Notes under the pieces: model-generated | Seen by the model: only the letters and a program-made list of their open reading frames with translations | Told to the model about the DNA's origin: nothing | Databases searched by the model: none | Shown here: positions 35,453 through 45,515 of the stretch, one piece after another | How positions within the stretch are numbered: the first letter of the stretch is position 1 | How the letters are laid out: every line of letters begins with the position of its first letter | NCBI RefSeq assembly: GCF_918797505.1 | Contig: NC_092793.1 | Location: 71,605,660-71,669,659 of the forward strand | Origin: Bemisia tabaci | Lineage: Eukaryota > Arthropoda > Insecta > Hemiptera > Aleyrodidae | Length of the DNA stretch: 64,000 nt | Reading direction: 5' to 3' | Translations under genes and position numbers: made by a program

Positions 35453-35615
35453 CAGTGGCGAGGCGTGAATGATCGATTATCGATATTTCTCCATTTGAAG
35501 CTATCATAAAAAATCGATATTAGGGTGTTCGTCGCGGGCACACCATTGATCGATTCTTTTCCGTAGGTTTACATGGCAGATTAATCTATACATCGCAAAG
35601 CACGCCACGCCACTG
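35453..35615. mobile_element. hAT-type MITE family K, intact copy with 8-bp TSD
   Basis: The element is 163 bp, with tips CAGTGGCG and CGCCACTG. It is flanked on both sides by the identical 8-mer ATGGTATA (35445-35452 and 35616-35623). An 8-bp target duplication with CAGNGGCG-like tips is characteristic of the hAT superfamily (known). The interior has several ATCGAT words and no coding capacity, so it depends on a hAT transposase elsewhere (inference). Relatives: 25040-25190 and 44435-45012. Confidence 0.9.
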
Positions 35616-35623
35616 ATGGTATA

Positions 35624-37462
35624 TCTGTACACACAGCCTATAAATGCGGCTACATGGCCGGAGTTTTATTTCCGGTTTAATTTCTTTACTCCTTTAGGGC
35701 CGTTACACTTGATTTTGTCGTATTTTATTTAATTTATAATATTCTTTTAAATCAAACCAACTCGGCATGAGGTAAAATGTTTTTGCCGAAAGCGGCCCAA
35801 ATCAAAATGCAATCTACGCTAAATCATCTCTCATTCCCCCTTCTTGAGGGTCTTCCACGAAGCCTAATTTACTTTCCTATCCCGGGGGACCTCTTATTTA
35901 CCTCATTATACCGTTCCCGACGGAATTAAACGGCGGTTGCCCCTGCTCCTTTCGGCGAACAGGAGCTGAGCTTGCTTTGATGTTCCGCAGATCTCAAGGT
36001 TTCGGGTGAGAATTAAACATTTGTCTCGCGCGGTGAGACGGAATTAGGTCTCAAGCTGTTTGTTCTCCAAGCAATTAGGAAGGGATAGCGTCGGGTGGCA
36101 AAGAGAGGATCAAGGGGGCGTCATGGCCGCCGGCGGTTGGTTTGTCGAAAGCTCACCAGCTTTCGACAAGTTCGGTTTACAATCACTACGCTCGATTATA
36201 ATACGATTATGCGTGTTCATGATTGTAACAACAGATCGATTCGCCCTGGAGCGCTAGCAACCGCATTTTCATCGCTTCCGTCCTAGCTCTCAAGTTTGAG
36301 CCGCATTCTTGAATGACTTTCCGTAGTTCTACAGCGCCTCTACTCCTATTTCCTTGCCCACTGGCTAAAATTAACATTTGACTTTATTCGATGCCAACTG
36401 ATACTCGCTTTCTGGTGCTATCAGACTATGGGTCGTATCCATACAGTCGTCCTTTAAACAGCTCCTTTCCTACGGCGCAGGCGGCTCCATGTGATTTAGA
36501 TTGTGATAAAAGTAATCTTTAGCACAGTATCATAAAATGGACAATTTTCACAAACCTCGAAAAAAATTCAATATTGAAATTCGGGAAATGGATCCGTACA
36601 AGGAATTACAATGATTTTCCGTAACAAATAGTACAAAACACATAAGAAAATATATTGCGAACTTTGTTTTAAAGGTGAGATCGTAGGTACCTTCCTTAAG
36701 GTTCGTCAAAATCATGGAAATTTTGTTTTGTATTTTGTACTTTTTGCGTTGTCAAAGCATTGAACTCCCTCTTAAGAATCCATTTCCCGAGTTTCACCAT
36801 TTAATTGTTCTCAAAATTGTTCTAAAATTTCCCTTTTTAGGGAGATCCTTAATATAATATCAACATTTCCCTTTTTATGATATTATTATATGAAGGATCT
36901 CCTTCAATTCTCCTTAATCACAATGTTACCCATATCATGTGACCTCCTGAGGAAAGGGGCTTTTTAAGGAACGACTATGAATATGGCCTTAAATTTCCGT
37001 TAAAAAGTTTGTGCGGTGATAATTCCTCATCCTCACGTATGTAGGTTTTTCAGATCTGAGCTACTTGAAATGGTTAACCTTGTGAATTTTTCGTGGAAGA
37101 TTTAGTTCGGAACCAAAAGAAAAAAAAGAAAAATCTTCTGCCACTAATAGACTTGACAAAAAATACTTCAACCCGATTTCAATGCCAAGGTCTGCGTCCT
37201 GACCATACTACGCGGTCCTACCCCTGGTGGTCTTTTCTGCTCTTACTACGGTTATGCTGTCATTTTTTCGTTATTGTTAGAACTTGTGGGCGCGACATTC
37301 ATTCTTCAGCGTCGATCATTAAGTTGAAGCCACTTTAAGCCACGTAACGGTGACAGTAGATCCGCGTAAGAACGAATATAAGTAGGAGAATTTACAATAT
37401 TATGATAGAATCACGTCTCGTATGATTTGCTCGATAAAATTTGTGTTGATCATTTCGAGGGC
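35624..37462. other. No gene recognised; small hairpins
   Basis: A tidy stem TTGTCGAAAGCT-CACC-AGCTTTCGACAA lies at about 36143-36168. A GGAGATCCTT...AAGGATCTCC inverted repeat sits at about 36840-36903. Overlapping frames of 60 to 81 codons (36060-36290 and 37093-37338) have no motif. Confidence 0.5.
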
Positions 37463-37500
37463 AAAAATTCAAAATTCAAAATTCAAAATTCAAAACTCAT
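37463..37500. repeat. (AAAATTC)n microsatellite
   Basis: About four and a half tandem copies of a 7-bp unit, AAAATTC, followed by the related CTCATTCAAATTCATTC. Confidence 0.85.
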
Positions 37501-38117
37501 TCAAATTCATTCAAAATGTTCATCAGTTATTGGGCCAAAGAAAAGAATAAAAACTATTTTCGGGTGAAGTTTACTTTTTTCCAAAGCGGCGCAAAACGAG
37601 ACAACGGAAATTCGATATGACTCAGATAAGGTTCAAGAAACGTCTCTTCCGTCACTATACGTGACCAAAGGCATACCGGAAAAGGATACGATTTTTTTGC
37701 CTTCGATGGTTCGGAATGGGTACATGTGGTCTCGTTTCTATAAGTGAAGCCCCAGTCCAGGTTGAAAGTCCAGGTTGGAAAAATTCTACTTTCCTCGAAG
37801 TTTCAGGATTTAGCTTCAGAAGGAGTGACCGCAGGGTGTTTGATGAGAGCGAGAGAGTGCATTTGAGTGTTCATTGAAATCCACGGCACGTTCGCAAACA
37901 CTGTTGTGACACTGCTCTAAGAAATTCAATTCCGTTTCTTGTGTAATCTGCGATTCCATTCATTTCGAATAAAAATTGTTTAAGTGTACGTACAATATGA
38001 TCTTGTGCTTTACTTTTTCTTTATAGTCTATTCCCTTCGATAGTGTTGCAAGCTGCGACAAAAGTAGCTTGATTGCTGTTATTTATAAATAAATCAAATT
38101 ACAGCAATATGCATCTA

Positions 38118-38632
38118 GCGGGCAGGTGAAATTTATAGATCAAGCAATAGACAAAGAGGACTTGACAAATAGACAAATCCTCTTGGTTGAAACGGGTGGT
38201 TATTACAGACTGTGACGGAAAATGATGGACTAATTATAGGGTTCACTGCATTCGCTGAGTTCTATTAAAAATTTCAAAACAGACGTAAGTGTTGTGCTGT
38301 TTAGTGCTCAACCCTTTTTAGTAGGGGTTTATCTATTTAGGGGTTTTATTTTAGGGGTAGGGGTAATTGAAATTGATAGACAAAGCTATAGACAAAGAAG
38401 ACAAATTGGGTATGGAGGGAACCTGGTGGTGGAAGCAGGTGGATGCAATGGACAAAGTAGGAAGTTAATAGACTAGCTAAAGGCAAACCACGGGACACTC
38501 GATTGTCAGTCCAACATTTTATCCCTTGGTCTAGAGGAACCACCAGTTTCAACAATTAGGATCGCTCCATACACCTGATGTCTTCTTTGTCTATCGCTTT
38601 GTCTATCGAGTTCAACAATCAGCCCGCTGGCG
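38118..38632. mobile_element. Possible TIR element, ~515 bp, ATAGACAAAG words
   Basis: The left side carries AGCGGGCAGGTGA, then CAAGCAATAGACAAAGAGGA. The right side carries the complement order TCTTTGTCTATCGCTTTGTC and CAGCCCGCTGG. A third ATAGACAAAGCTATAGACAA lies in the middle (38378-38397). The ends match imperfectly. Frames of 60 and 69 codons over it are unsupported. Confidence 0.45.
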
Positions 38633-39264
38633 ATAATTGAGTGCGAAGTCTAGTCTTGAGACGAATTTCCCCGTCCACAGCAAATATGCTGTAACATAAT
38701 TTTGCATTTTTCTCATACACGTAATGTTATATTTCGAGAAAACCCGATCACCACTTTGCTTCATTTCGTCAGTTCGAATTCTCAGTGGCATGCCAAAATT
38801 TGTATTGAACCTTACAGGATGAATGATTATTCATTTTTCGATGGTAAAAAAATGTACCCGAAACAGTTGGAAACATCGAGAATGGAATTATGGCATTATT
38901 TAAAACGATTTACGCGGCGATCCGACACCTCCGCTCGAAATTAACTAATCCGACCGATTGGCCATCGAAGAAGTTTGCAGCGTCATTAATTATCGAAATG
39001 GCTCACGACCTGCGAGATCGAGGAACAAATGCATATTTAGATCAACCGACGTTTCGAAAAATTCCGAGTCGGTTTCGGAAGCTACAACTTGCTCAGAGTT
39101 TCGTTCTGAAGCTTTCAGCCAGACCCGCCTCCAGCGGTTTCGTTCCCGCGTGGAGCTAAAAAGCGTCGGAGCGGCGATGCAATGTCGAGGCGTGAAAGTA
39201 TGATTTTTATCTTTCGATGAGAATAAAGTGCAACGAGAAAGAATTGCCACGTTAATCCTTAAGC
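38633..39264. other. No gene recognised
   Basis: Overlapping frames of 80 to 98 codons on both strands (38702-39286). None shows a motif. Confidence 0.45.
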
Positions 39265-39425
39265 GTTCGTAAATTGCGTAACGCACGGCATTTTACCCCC
39301 TCCCCCCTTGTAGTGCTTTTAAGTTGGAGGTTCCAAGCCTTGAAACACGTAAAAACAAAATGGCGTAACGCTTTCCTTCGACCCCCTTCTCCTTTGAGCG
39401 TAACGTAATGTATGGGCAGCCCCTT
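39265..39425. mobile_element. Family N repeat with inverted ends
   Basis: GTTCGTAAATTGCGTAACGC on the left faces GCGTAACGTAATGTATGGGC on the right, continuing to AGCCCC. The middle has C-rich runs and GGCGTAACGC. It resembles the GGGGCTGTCCATAAATTACG repeat at 45135. Confidence 0.6.
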
Positions 39426-39951
39426 GTATTACAGAAAAAGTCAGAACTCTGATTGATCGGAACTTTAAAGCTGCCGTGCTAAAGTAGGATGCCGTATGAG
39501 CCTTTGGACGTTGACAAATTTCCTGTGATAAAATACGAAGTTTCAGAAAAACTTGCGTAAGATAATCTTCCAATTTTCTAGAGAATTTCATTCGTAACTT
39601 ATTCTGAAGTATCTGAAAATTTCAAGGAAAAATAATCATACGAGGGGTATTCGTAAAGTAAGTTAATATTTGTCATATATCTTCTAAACTAATAAAGATA
39701 ATTTAAATCTGTAAAAAGTTTGTGAATTGTCATACTCTCAGCTTTCTAAAAAATTTCAGTTTTTTTAAAGTTGGTCTTTTGAGTGCCGAGTGACATCAGT
39801 TTTCCCACGCCCGTCTCTCACCACCGCGTGTCCAAAATTGACGCGCGCTGGGGAGGTCACAGGACGGTAGCATGCGGCTTCATCCTGCAAATTGACAAAT
39901 TGGAATTTTTTGTTTAAAATTTAAAATTTCCATGTTTGTGAAGATCTGGCT

Positions 39952-40435
39952 TTACTTTTCCACGTAATCCCCATCTCGTTGGACACATTTTACATACCAC
40001 GACAAGAGCTTTTTTATTCCATCAGCGTAAAACTGGCGATTCTGTTTTTGCAACCACTTTAGTACAATCAGCGTAAAACTGGCGATTCTGTTTTTGCAAC
40101 CACTTTAGTACAGCTTCTTTCACCTCATCGTCGTCCACGGAACTTTTTTCGCCAAAACTCTTCTCTAGCTCAGGTAATAAGTGATAAATCACGTGGGGTG
40201 AGATCCTGAAAATAAGGAGGATGTGGAAAAGGTCTCATTTTAAGGAGGTCAACAACTGATTGCTTACATGAGCTGTATGGGGCCTAGCATTGTTATGAAG
40301 CAGCATCACTTGACGAGACAAAAGGCCAAGGTATTTTCTTTTGAATGCTGCTTTGGGCCTTTTCATAACATCACAGTTTCTGTTTGCATCAATATTCGTG
40401 CTTCTTTTAAGAAATAAATGAGTAACACTCATCAA
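39952..40435 (-). pseudogene. Mariner transposase, C-terminal fragment, inactivated
   Basis: Minus-strand peptides match the mariner transposase C-terminal half. LLHNNARPHTAHV corresponds to the second catalytic region, where the family has H-D-N-A-R-P-H. Here the catalytic Asp is Asn. HPPYFQDLTPRD follows in a shifted frame and corresponds to the region of the third Asp (P-D-L-x-P-x-D). The end WLQKQNRQFYADGIKKLLSW, then YVKCVQRDGDYVEK and a stop, is the usual mariner C-terminus. A stop and frameshift lie between. A 46-bp tandem duplication (40021-40066 and 40067-40112) disrupts the W-L-Q-K-Q-N region. The N-terminal half (helix-turn-helix and first Asp) is missing, so it cannot be active. 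Confidence 0.88.
40021..40112. repeat. 46-bp tandem duplication inside the mariner relic
   Basis: ATCAGCGTAAAACTGGCGAT and the following 26 bases occur twice, head to tail, with no mismatch over at least 45 bp (starts at 40021 and 40067). 46 is not a multiple of 3, so it shifts the frame. Confidence 0.9.
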
Positions 40436-41043
40436 GCACCCCTAAAGACGCGCGTAAATTTTGGACACGCGGTGGTGAGAGACGGGTGTGGGAATACTGA
40501 TGTCACTTGACACTCAAAAGACCAAATTTAAAAAACTGAAGCTTTTTAGGAAGCTGAGAGTATGACAATTCACAAACTTTTTACAGATTAAAATTATCTT
40601 AATTCGTTTAGAAGATATGACAAATATTAACTTACTTTACGAATACCCCTCGTAACTTTCTTATTGAAGAATCCTTATTTGGGAAAAATTTGGCAACAAC
40701 CGAAAGTTCATGTGGGGTTTTTCATACTACAATGGTATGGTAGCCCCTGTAATCCTAGTTTTTGACCAAGTTAATCAGACAAAATAGTGACAGAGTTCAA
40801 GACGCGATGCGTGCCGTGCACGATAAGGACTGCACATTTGTCAATCTCTGAAATAAGTTCTGGAAAAATTTGGATGACATTTTTTCAGAAAGTTACACTT
40901 TTTCTATGAGGTTCCTTTGTACTTCCCTCGATTACACAAATTTCTCTTGATATAATCAAGTTCAGCGAACATTGTAATACACAATGTCTAAAAAGTAGTA
41001 GCACAGAATATATTGGGAGTGGAGTGTAGCCAAGTGCTACAAA

Positions 41044-41144
41044 TAATGTAAAATGTTTGTTTAAAAAAACTTACATTTTATTAATTAACTTTGACCGAAG
41101 CTTATTAATGAAATGTAAGTTTTTTTAAACAAACATTTTACATT
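41044..41144. repeat. Long hairpin, arms ~41 bp
   Basis: AATGTAAAATGTTTGTTTAA (left, from 41045) continues to TTACATTTTATTAAT. It is answered on the right (41104-41144) by ATTAATGAAATGTAAG and then TTAAACAAACATTTTACATT. The loop is about 19 bp (41085-41103). It is either a very small MITE or an RNA-type hairpin; the AT-richness favours the former. Confidence 0.75.
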
Positions 41145-42723
41145 ACTTGATATAATGGAGAATCCTTAAGGTGACATCACCCATAGGAAGATAAAGTCTA
41201 ATTTCTTCGTTCTTATTCCAGGATAAAAATATTGAACGCGCACATGACACGGAAAGTAGCGGAAATAAGAGAGGAAATGCAAGTTGGTTGTAATCTTTCA
41301 TCAAGAAAACATTTGAGGGCCATTTCTCCTCTATTAAGAACCTCGTATCGAAACGAACGTTCTCGCTGGTTGCGAAGATAGAGAATGGGATTCTGAGGTC
41401 TGCTTTCAGAGAATATTTCTATCGTCCTCATTTTCTCCCTCTCTTTATTCGTAATATTTGTTTGTTTTTTTTTTTATTTTATTTTGATGCATGAAGAGCA
41501 CTTAAAAAATCTGAGGAATTTTGTCGATGCAGACCCTGGGGAGCTGCTGCGATGTGAAACGATGAAACAGAATCAAAGCGTTTATAATTTGAGCTTTACT
41601 TCGTTATAACAACGTTGTCAAACCTGAGCCCGAGTTAATAACTATGTAGATGAGAGGACCTAATTGCGTAAATAGGAATTTGAGAAAAATCGATAAAAAT
41701 ACATGTTAAATATTTTCTGAAACCGAACATGGGGGAGATTGTTTCAGTAAAAGAGTTCAAGAGAGCCTCGTCGGTTCTTCATGGTTCACTTCCTTCGAAT
41801 TTTGTTTCTGGAGCGAGCTCTTGGACATGCATCGTATGATTTTGAGAGATGCTCCAATTCATATAGAGTTTCAAATAACAAACGATGTGGCAAGTTTTAT
41901 TTGAATGTTATGGGCGCTGACAATGATTTCTTTTGATTTGTTTAGACTGCAACCGATACTATCTCTATTACATTACAAACTGATTATAAGCCGAGACAAA
42001 TCAAAGGAGGACTTTATATGTTTGGTCATTTATTCTCATTGTAATATAACTGAGAGGGCATGACTAATTTTGCATTTGATTTTAAATAGTGAAATGTGAA
42101 CGAAAACCACTGAGACAATGTCTTTTTACTTTTAATTTAACCAAAAAATCTTGAAAACTATGAAAATTCTCGGGCATAAAACTCCTTTTTCGATTATCTG
42201 AACATGGCAAATCCTTTTACGATTATCTAAACATGGTAAGTTTTAAAGTACATGGACTGATTAAAACGGTATTGGAACGAGTGATGAGTTATGAACTTGA
42301 TGATTCGCGAAGGCGACTATGCACACACTATGGCATATGCAACTATACGAACGTCCGGGAGCGGGCTGAGTATAGCCGAAAAAATGAAGGCGCAACAGCT
42401 TCTAATACCCACTCTGACTCATCTAACTGTTTTCTTTATGTCTTGCTCTGACTCAGGAATGAAATGCTTAACAATAATATAATAAAACGTTGCCACGAAA
42501 TCATTGAGTAGTTTATGAGCCAGTGGAAGATGGCCTTAAAATTGACGCCAGTCTAATTTACCAAGACGAGGCTGAACAGCTGATGGACAAATTCTACTCC
42601 CTGATGGACGAGCTTTTTGCACTTTAAGACTTGCTACTGATCAGGTCGTAATTCGTAATAGCTCAAGACGAGGAGGACGCAGAATGCGGATTACGCGATG
42701 CGGAAATTGGTGGAAGAGTTTAG
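41145..42723. other. No gene or element recognised
   Basis: AT-rich sequence. Frames of 63 to 72 codons lack motifs. Confidence 0.5.
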
Positions 42724-43080
42724 GAAACTAGGGGGCTGTGCCCCCTGGCCGCTACACGGCCCAACCCCCAGAGGACGCTTCGCGTTCTCTTTGGCCCGCC
42801 TCGACAAAAGAACGACCAAAAAACATGAAACAGATTTTCATCCCCGACTCTCATTTTTCCAACCTCCCTCTGGCCGGGAGCAATTATTGGACCAATAAGA
42901 ATCAAATGAAAAAATCGTCATTTAATTTCAAACTTCACGCCAAGACTGAAACGAAATGGAACATAGCGTTTCTTCGCTTTTGGATAGTCGTTGGCAAAGG
43001 AGCATACCTTCGATTCACTTACTCTACTAACAGACCAAGATTCAACATTTCCCGCTTAGTTCAAATTTTACCCCCTTCCT
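42724..43080 (+). repeat. Dispersed repeat family H, copy 1
   Basis: The order GGGGGCTGTGCCCCCTGGCC, GGCCCAACCCCCAGAGG, GACAAAAGAACGAC, CCGACTCTCATT, CCAATAAGAATC, AACTTCACGCCAA, TTTTGGATA, GCAAAGGAGCATA and ACAGACCAAGATTCAA is repeated in reverse complement at 57477-58196. The 114-codon frame over it (42738-43082) is broken in the second copy, so it is not evidently coding. Confidence 0.8.
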
Positions 43081-44020
43081 AAGCTCTCTCGCTACTCTTA
43101 CAGAAAAAAACCTTGGTCATATTTTCAAATTTTGATCACAGCGAGCTCATCTGGTGACTATCGCTTACCGATAACCGCAAAAATCATGGAAATCAGTAGA
43201 GAATTCATGGGCCCAGTAAACAAAAAAAAATTGGAATTTCAGATAAGTATCTTGGAGGGAAAAAATCTAAAAGCTGCTAATGGAATCAACTATAAAGAGA
43301 AGATAAAACTTGAGAAATCAAAAAATGGCGCGCTTGATGAAAATGAAATAATACTGAGACAGTGAAAGAGGATTGGTGGCAATTGTCAGAAGAAGTGTCA
43401 ACAAGCGCAACGCTTTGAGTTGAAAGCAGTTTTGAAAAAACGACGGTGAAAGTTAGCAAGGAAAGTAGGATGAGGAGGGAAAATGAGAGAAAGGCGAAAA
43501 AAAGAGTGTGAGAGCACGACCCCACTGTACCTCGTCATTGGAGCTGAACTAGCTATTAAAAAGTTGATTCAATAATAATCAATTGAATTTAAGTTCCGAG
43601 GAGATCCGACGATGCGCGAGAGCGGAAGTGGTGACGAAACCCGTACATTCTTCAGCCGAGAGTTCGGAGCGAGGCAACCGCAGGTATTCGACACTTACTC
43701 GGTGGAAGCGAGCTCTAAATACCGTGCGAGCTAAATTCAGCCCGAAATAAATTACGGAACTTGAAACCTTTTTGAAAACATTGTCGGAATTTTTCATTAG
43801 AATCTTCCGAAATTATGCGCTCTGGTGTAGTATAATTTCTCAAGATGTATACCTACTATGTCCTGATCATGGTCGCGATGCACAAAACAGGGTCAAAAAC
43901 GAACATCACTACACAGTAAAAAAAATCAATCGGCATTTTGTGTTAATAGTCACAAAGTAACCTAAGCTAGTGCGGTTAATGTATTTCCTTAGATTTTCTT
44001 TGGATTATATCAACCAAATT
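43081..44020. other. No gene recognised
   Basis: The frame 43132-43365 (77 codons, K/E-rich) has no recognisable family. Other frames are shorter. No repeats shared with the rest of the window. Confidence 0.45.
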
Positions 44021-44216
44021 GAATACCAATTGATGATAGGTTGCCTAGGAAGGTTCTGGATTGGGTCCCCTCTGGCAGAAAGCGTGGAGGACGCCCCGTC
44101 AAATCGTGGATTGAGGGAATAAGGCAGGAAACGAGGAGATGCGATCTGCCGGAGGAGCTCTGGCAGGATCGCTATCAGTGGTGGTTTGGTGTCGCAGAGC
44201 GCACAGACGCGCTATA
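44021..44216 (+). pseudogene. LINE ORF2 C-terminal fragment, 5'-truncated
   Basis: Read from 44021 with no stop, the frame gives I-P-I-D-D-R-L-P-R-K-V, then LDWVPSGRKRGGRPVKSW, IEGIRQETRRCDLPEEL, WQDRYQWWFGVAERTDAL and a stop. This is the classic C-terminal tail of LINE reverse-transcriptase proteins. An in-frame stop lies just upstream and no RT domain is present, so it is a 5'-truncated copy, as LINE insertions usually are. It is followed by the tail GACTTGTTAGTTACTTAGTT. It is the cleanest of three such relics in the window. Confidence 0.85.
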
Positions 44217-44294
44217 AGAGCGACTTGTTAGTTACTTAGTTATATTAATCAAATTTTCGGGTTGAAAATTTGCAACTTCGTTAAAAACTAGACA

Positions 44295-44360
44295 ACTGCA
44301 GCCCCCAGGATCGAACATCGCGCTAGTTCAATGTGCTAGCCCTTTGCGAGGCGCAACCTC
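44295..44360 (-). other. tRNA-like fragment, possible SINE head
   Basis: The minus strand reads GGGCTAGCACATTGAACTAG and then GCGATGTTCGATCCTGG. GTTCGATCC matches a Pol III B box, and TAGCACATTG is a poor A-box match. No clean acceptor stem. Could be a tRNA-derived SINE remnant. Confidence 0.3.
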
Positions 44361-44434
44361 AGAGTGGTATCGAAGAAACCGAGAGGACATTAGTTCAGTG
44401 GGACGCTTTCTTAATCCCCAGAAGTCTCACGAGT

Positions 44435-45012
44435 CAGTACCGTGGCATGCTTTGGGGTATATCGATTGATATGTCATTTAAACCTATAGTAGAGTACCTA
44501 TATTAAGAGAGTATGGCCACTGGAGTTACCACCTCTGATTGGCTCAGCCATCTTAGGCTGAATGGAGCCCTTAGGACCCAAAAATGGCGGACGCCATAAA
44601 GTTAATGTAATGCAAAATGATTCAAAATGTAGTTGTCTTTGCTTATCGTAACGAGAACTTTACCCAAATGCACTATTGCGACTTTTTACATATTTTTAAG
44701 GCTAATCGTGTGCAATTTTTGAGAAAAATGATCTTAGATGTAGTAAGATTGGCAGCAAGTGCGGTTGGTGATAACCGTCAAAAGTTGGCAATGACCCCCC
44801 TCCATCCTCAAAAACCAAAACAAAGCACCGCCATTTTTGGTCCTAAGCCTCTCCATGGGACCCAGTGGCCATACTCTCTTAATATAGGTACTCTAACCTA
44901 TAGTAGAGGATCAATAGACAGGGAGTTCGGAACGAACAACTTAATAATCGATTTTTTACCGTAGCTTCAAATGGAGATCTGTCGATAATCGATCATCCAC
45001 GCTTCGCCACTG
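44435..45012 (-). mobile_element. hAT-type MITE family K, copy split by another element
   Basis: The right tip CGCCACTG at 45005-45012 and the left tip CAGTACCGTGG at 44435 face each other. Inner words ATATCGATTGATATGTCATT (left of the insert) and ATCAATAGAC...ATCGATTTTTTACC (right) continue the K order seen at 35453-35615. The 404-bp element at 44491-44894, plus one copy of its 10-bp duplication, accounts for the extra length. Confidence 0.75.
44491..44894. mobile_element. 404-bp TIR element with perfect 10-bp TSD (MULE-like)
   Basis: The tips AGAGTACCTATATTAAGAGA and complement form a perfect TIR of 33 bp, which continues imperfectly to about 75 bp (GGAGCCCTTAGGACC, AAAAATGGCGG). It is flanked by the identical 10-mer AACCTATAGT (44481-44490 and 44895-44904). 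Duplications of 9 to 11 bp are typical of Mutator-like elements (known). The superfamily assignment is inference because no transposase is present. The 115-codon frame 44617-44964 crosses the right end and is not a gene. Confidence 0.85.
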
Positions 45013-45134
45013 CTCAGACTAATCTACGGTTTCGGTCGATTTAAAAATTGCGTTGATTAACCAAGTCCTTTTGGTTGATCTGACCGAGAAAAAAGTAACG
45101 TAAAGTAACAATAAGCACGGACATTTTCAACTGT

Positions 45135-45515
45135 GTGGGGGCTGTCCATAAATTACGTAACGCGATTTTTGACGCCCACCAATTCTAACGTAATCCTGAC
45201 GTTGGTTCAAAATCCTCAAAATATTTAGGTAACGTTTCCCTCGAAGCCCTCCTCCCCACTGGAAAAAAAACACATTGGATCTAGAGTCCAGACTCTCAAA
45301 AACATCGGCAAGAAAAAGTACTCTTGATTCAATCAGAATCTAGCTTAAATCAAGAACCAAGCCTCTTAATTTAAACGGATTTTGCGATTTCCTTTTGCTT
45401 CAAGCAAAAATCCGATTGAATCAAGAGTATTTTTTCTTGTCAATGTTTTCAAGAGTCTGGACTCTAGATCCAATGTGGTTTTTATTCCAGTGCCCCTCCC
45501 CCCCCCCCCCCACAA
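45135..45515. mobile_element. Family N repeat, interrupted by a family A MITE
   Basis: It begins GGGGGCTGTCCATAAATTAC, continues GTAACGCG, and has TTCCCTCGAAGCCCTCC just before the A element. C-rich sequence resumes after it (45493-45515). The far end is not clear. Confidence 0.55.
45257..45492. mobile_element. MITE family A, copy 1 (236 bp)
   Basis: The ends CACTGGAAAAAAAACACATT and its complement extend to TIRs of about 90 bp, including TTGGATCTAGAGTCCAGACT and AAGTACTCTTGATTCAATC. CCC flanks both sides (45254-45256 and 45493-45495), a possible 3-bp duplication, though the C-rich context makes this weak alone. Other copies: 53267-53503, 55033-55264 and 55941-56164. The 61-codon frame over it is a shadow. 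Confidence 0.85.

Larger units (their letters stand above)
39641..40652 (-). mobile_element. Mariner relic with TA target duplication and long TIRs
   Basis: The element is 1012 bp. The tips CGAGGGGTATTCGTAAAGTA are perfectly inverted and flanked by TA on both sides (39639-39640 and 40653-40654). The TIRs are long, about 205 bp each (39641-39848 and 40449-40652), with only scattered differences, whereas typical mariners have about 28 bp (known). Between them lies a minus-strand transposase fragment. It inserted into a family G MITE, so it is the younger of the two. Confidence 0.9.
39471..40735. mobile_element. MITE family G, copy 3, interrupted by a mariner
   Basis: The left part 39471-39638 starts CTGCCGTGCTAAAGTAGGAT and has GGACGTTGACAAATTTCCTG. 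The right part 40655-40735 has ATTTGGCAACAACCGAAAGT and a degenerate tip. Together they make one G element of about 250 bp, like 12588-12842, with the mariner at 39641-40652 between them. Confidence 0.8.

Noticed and set aside
42738..43082. 114-codon frame in family H
   Set aside because: The second copy of the repeat does not keep the frame, so there is no sign of coding constraint.
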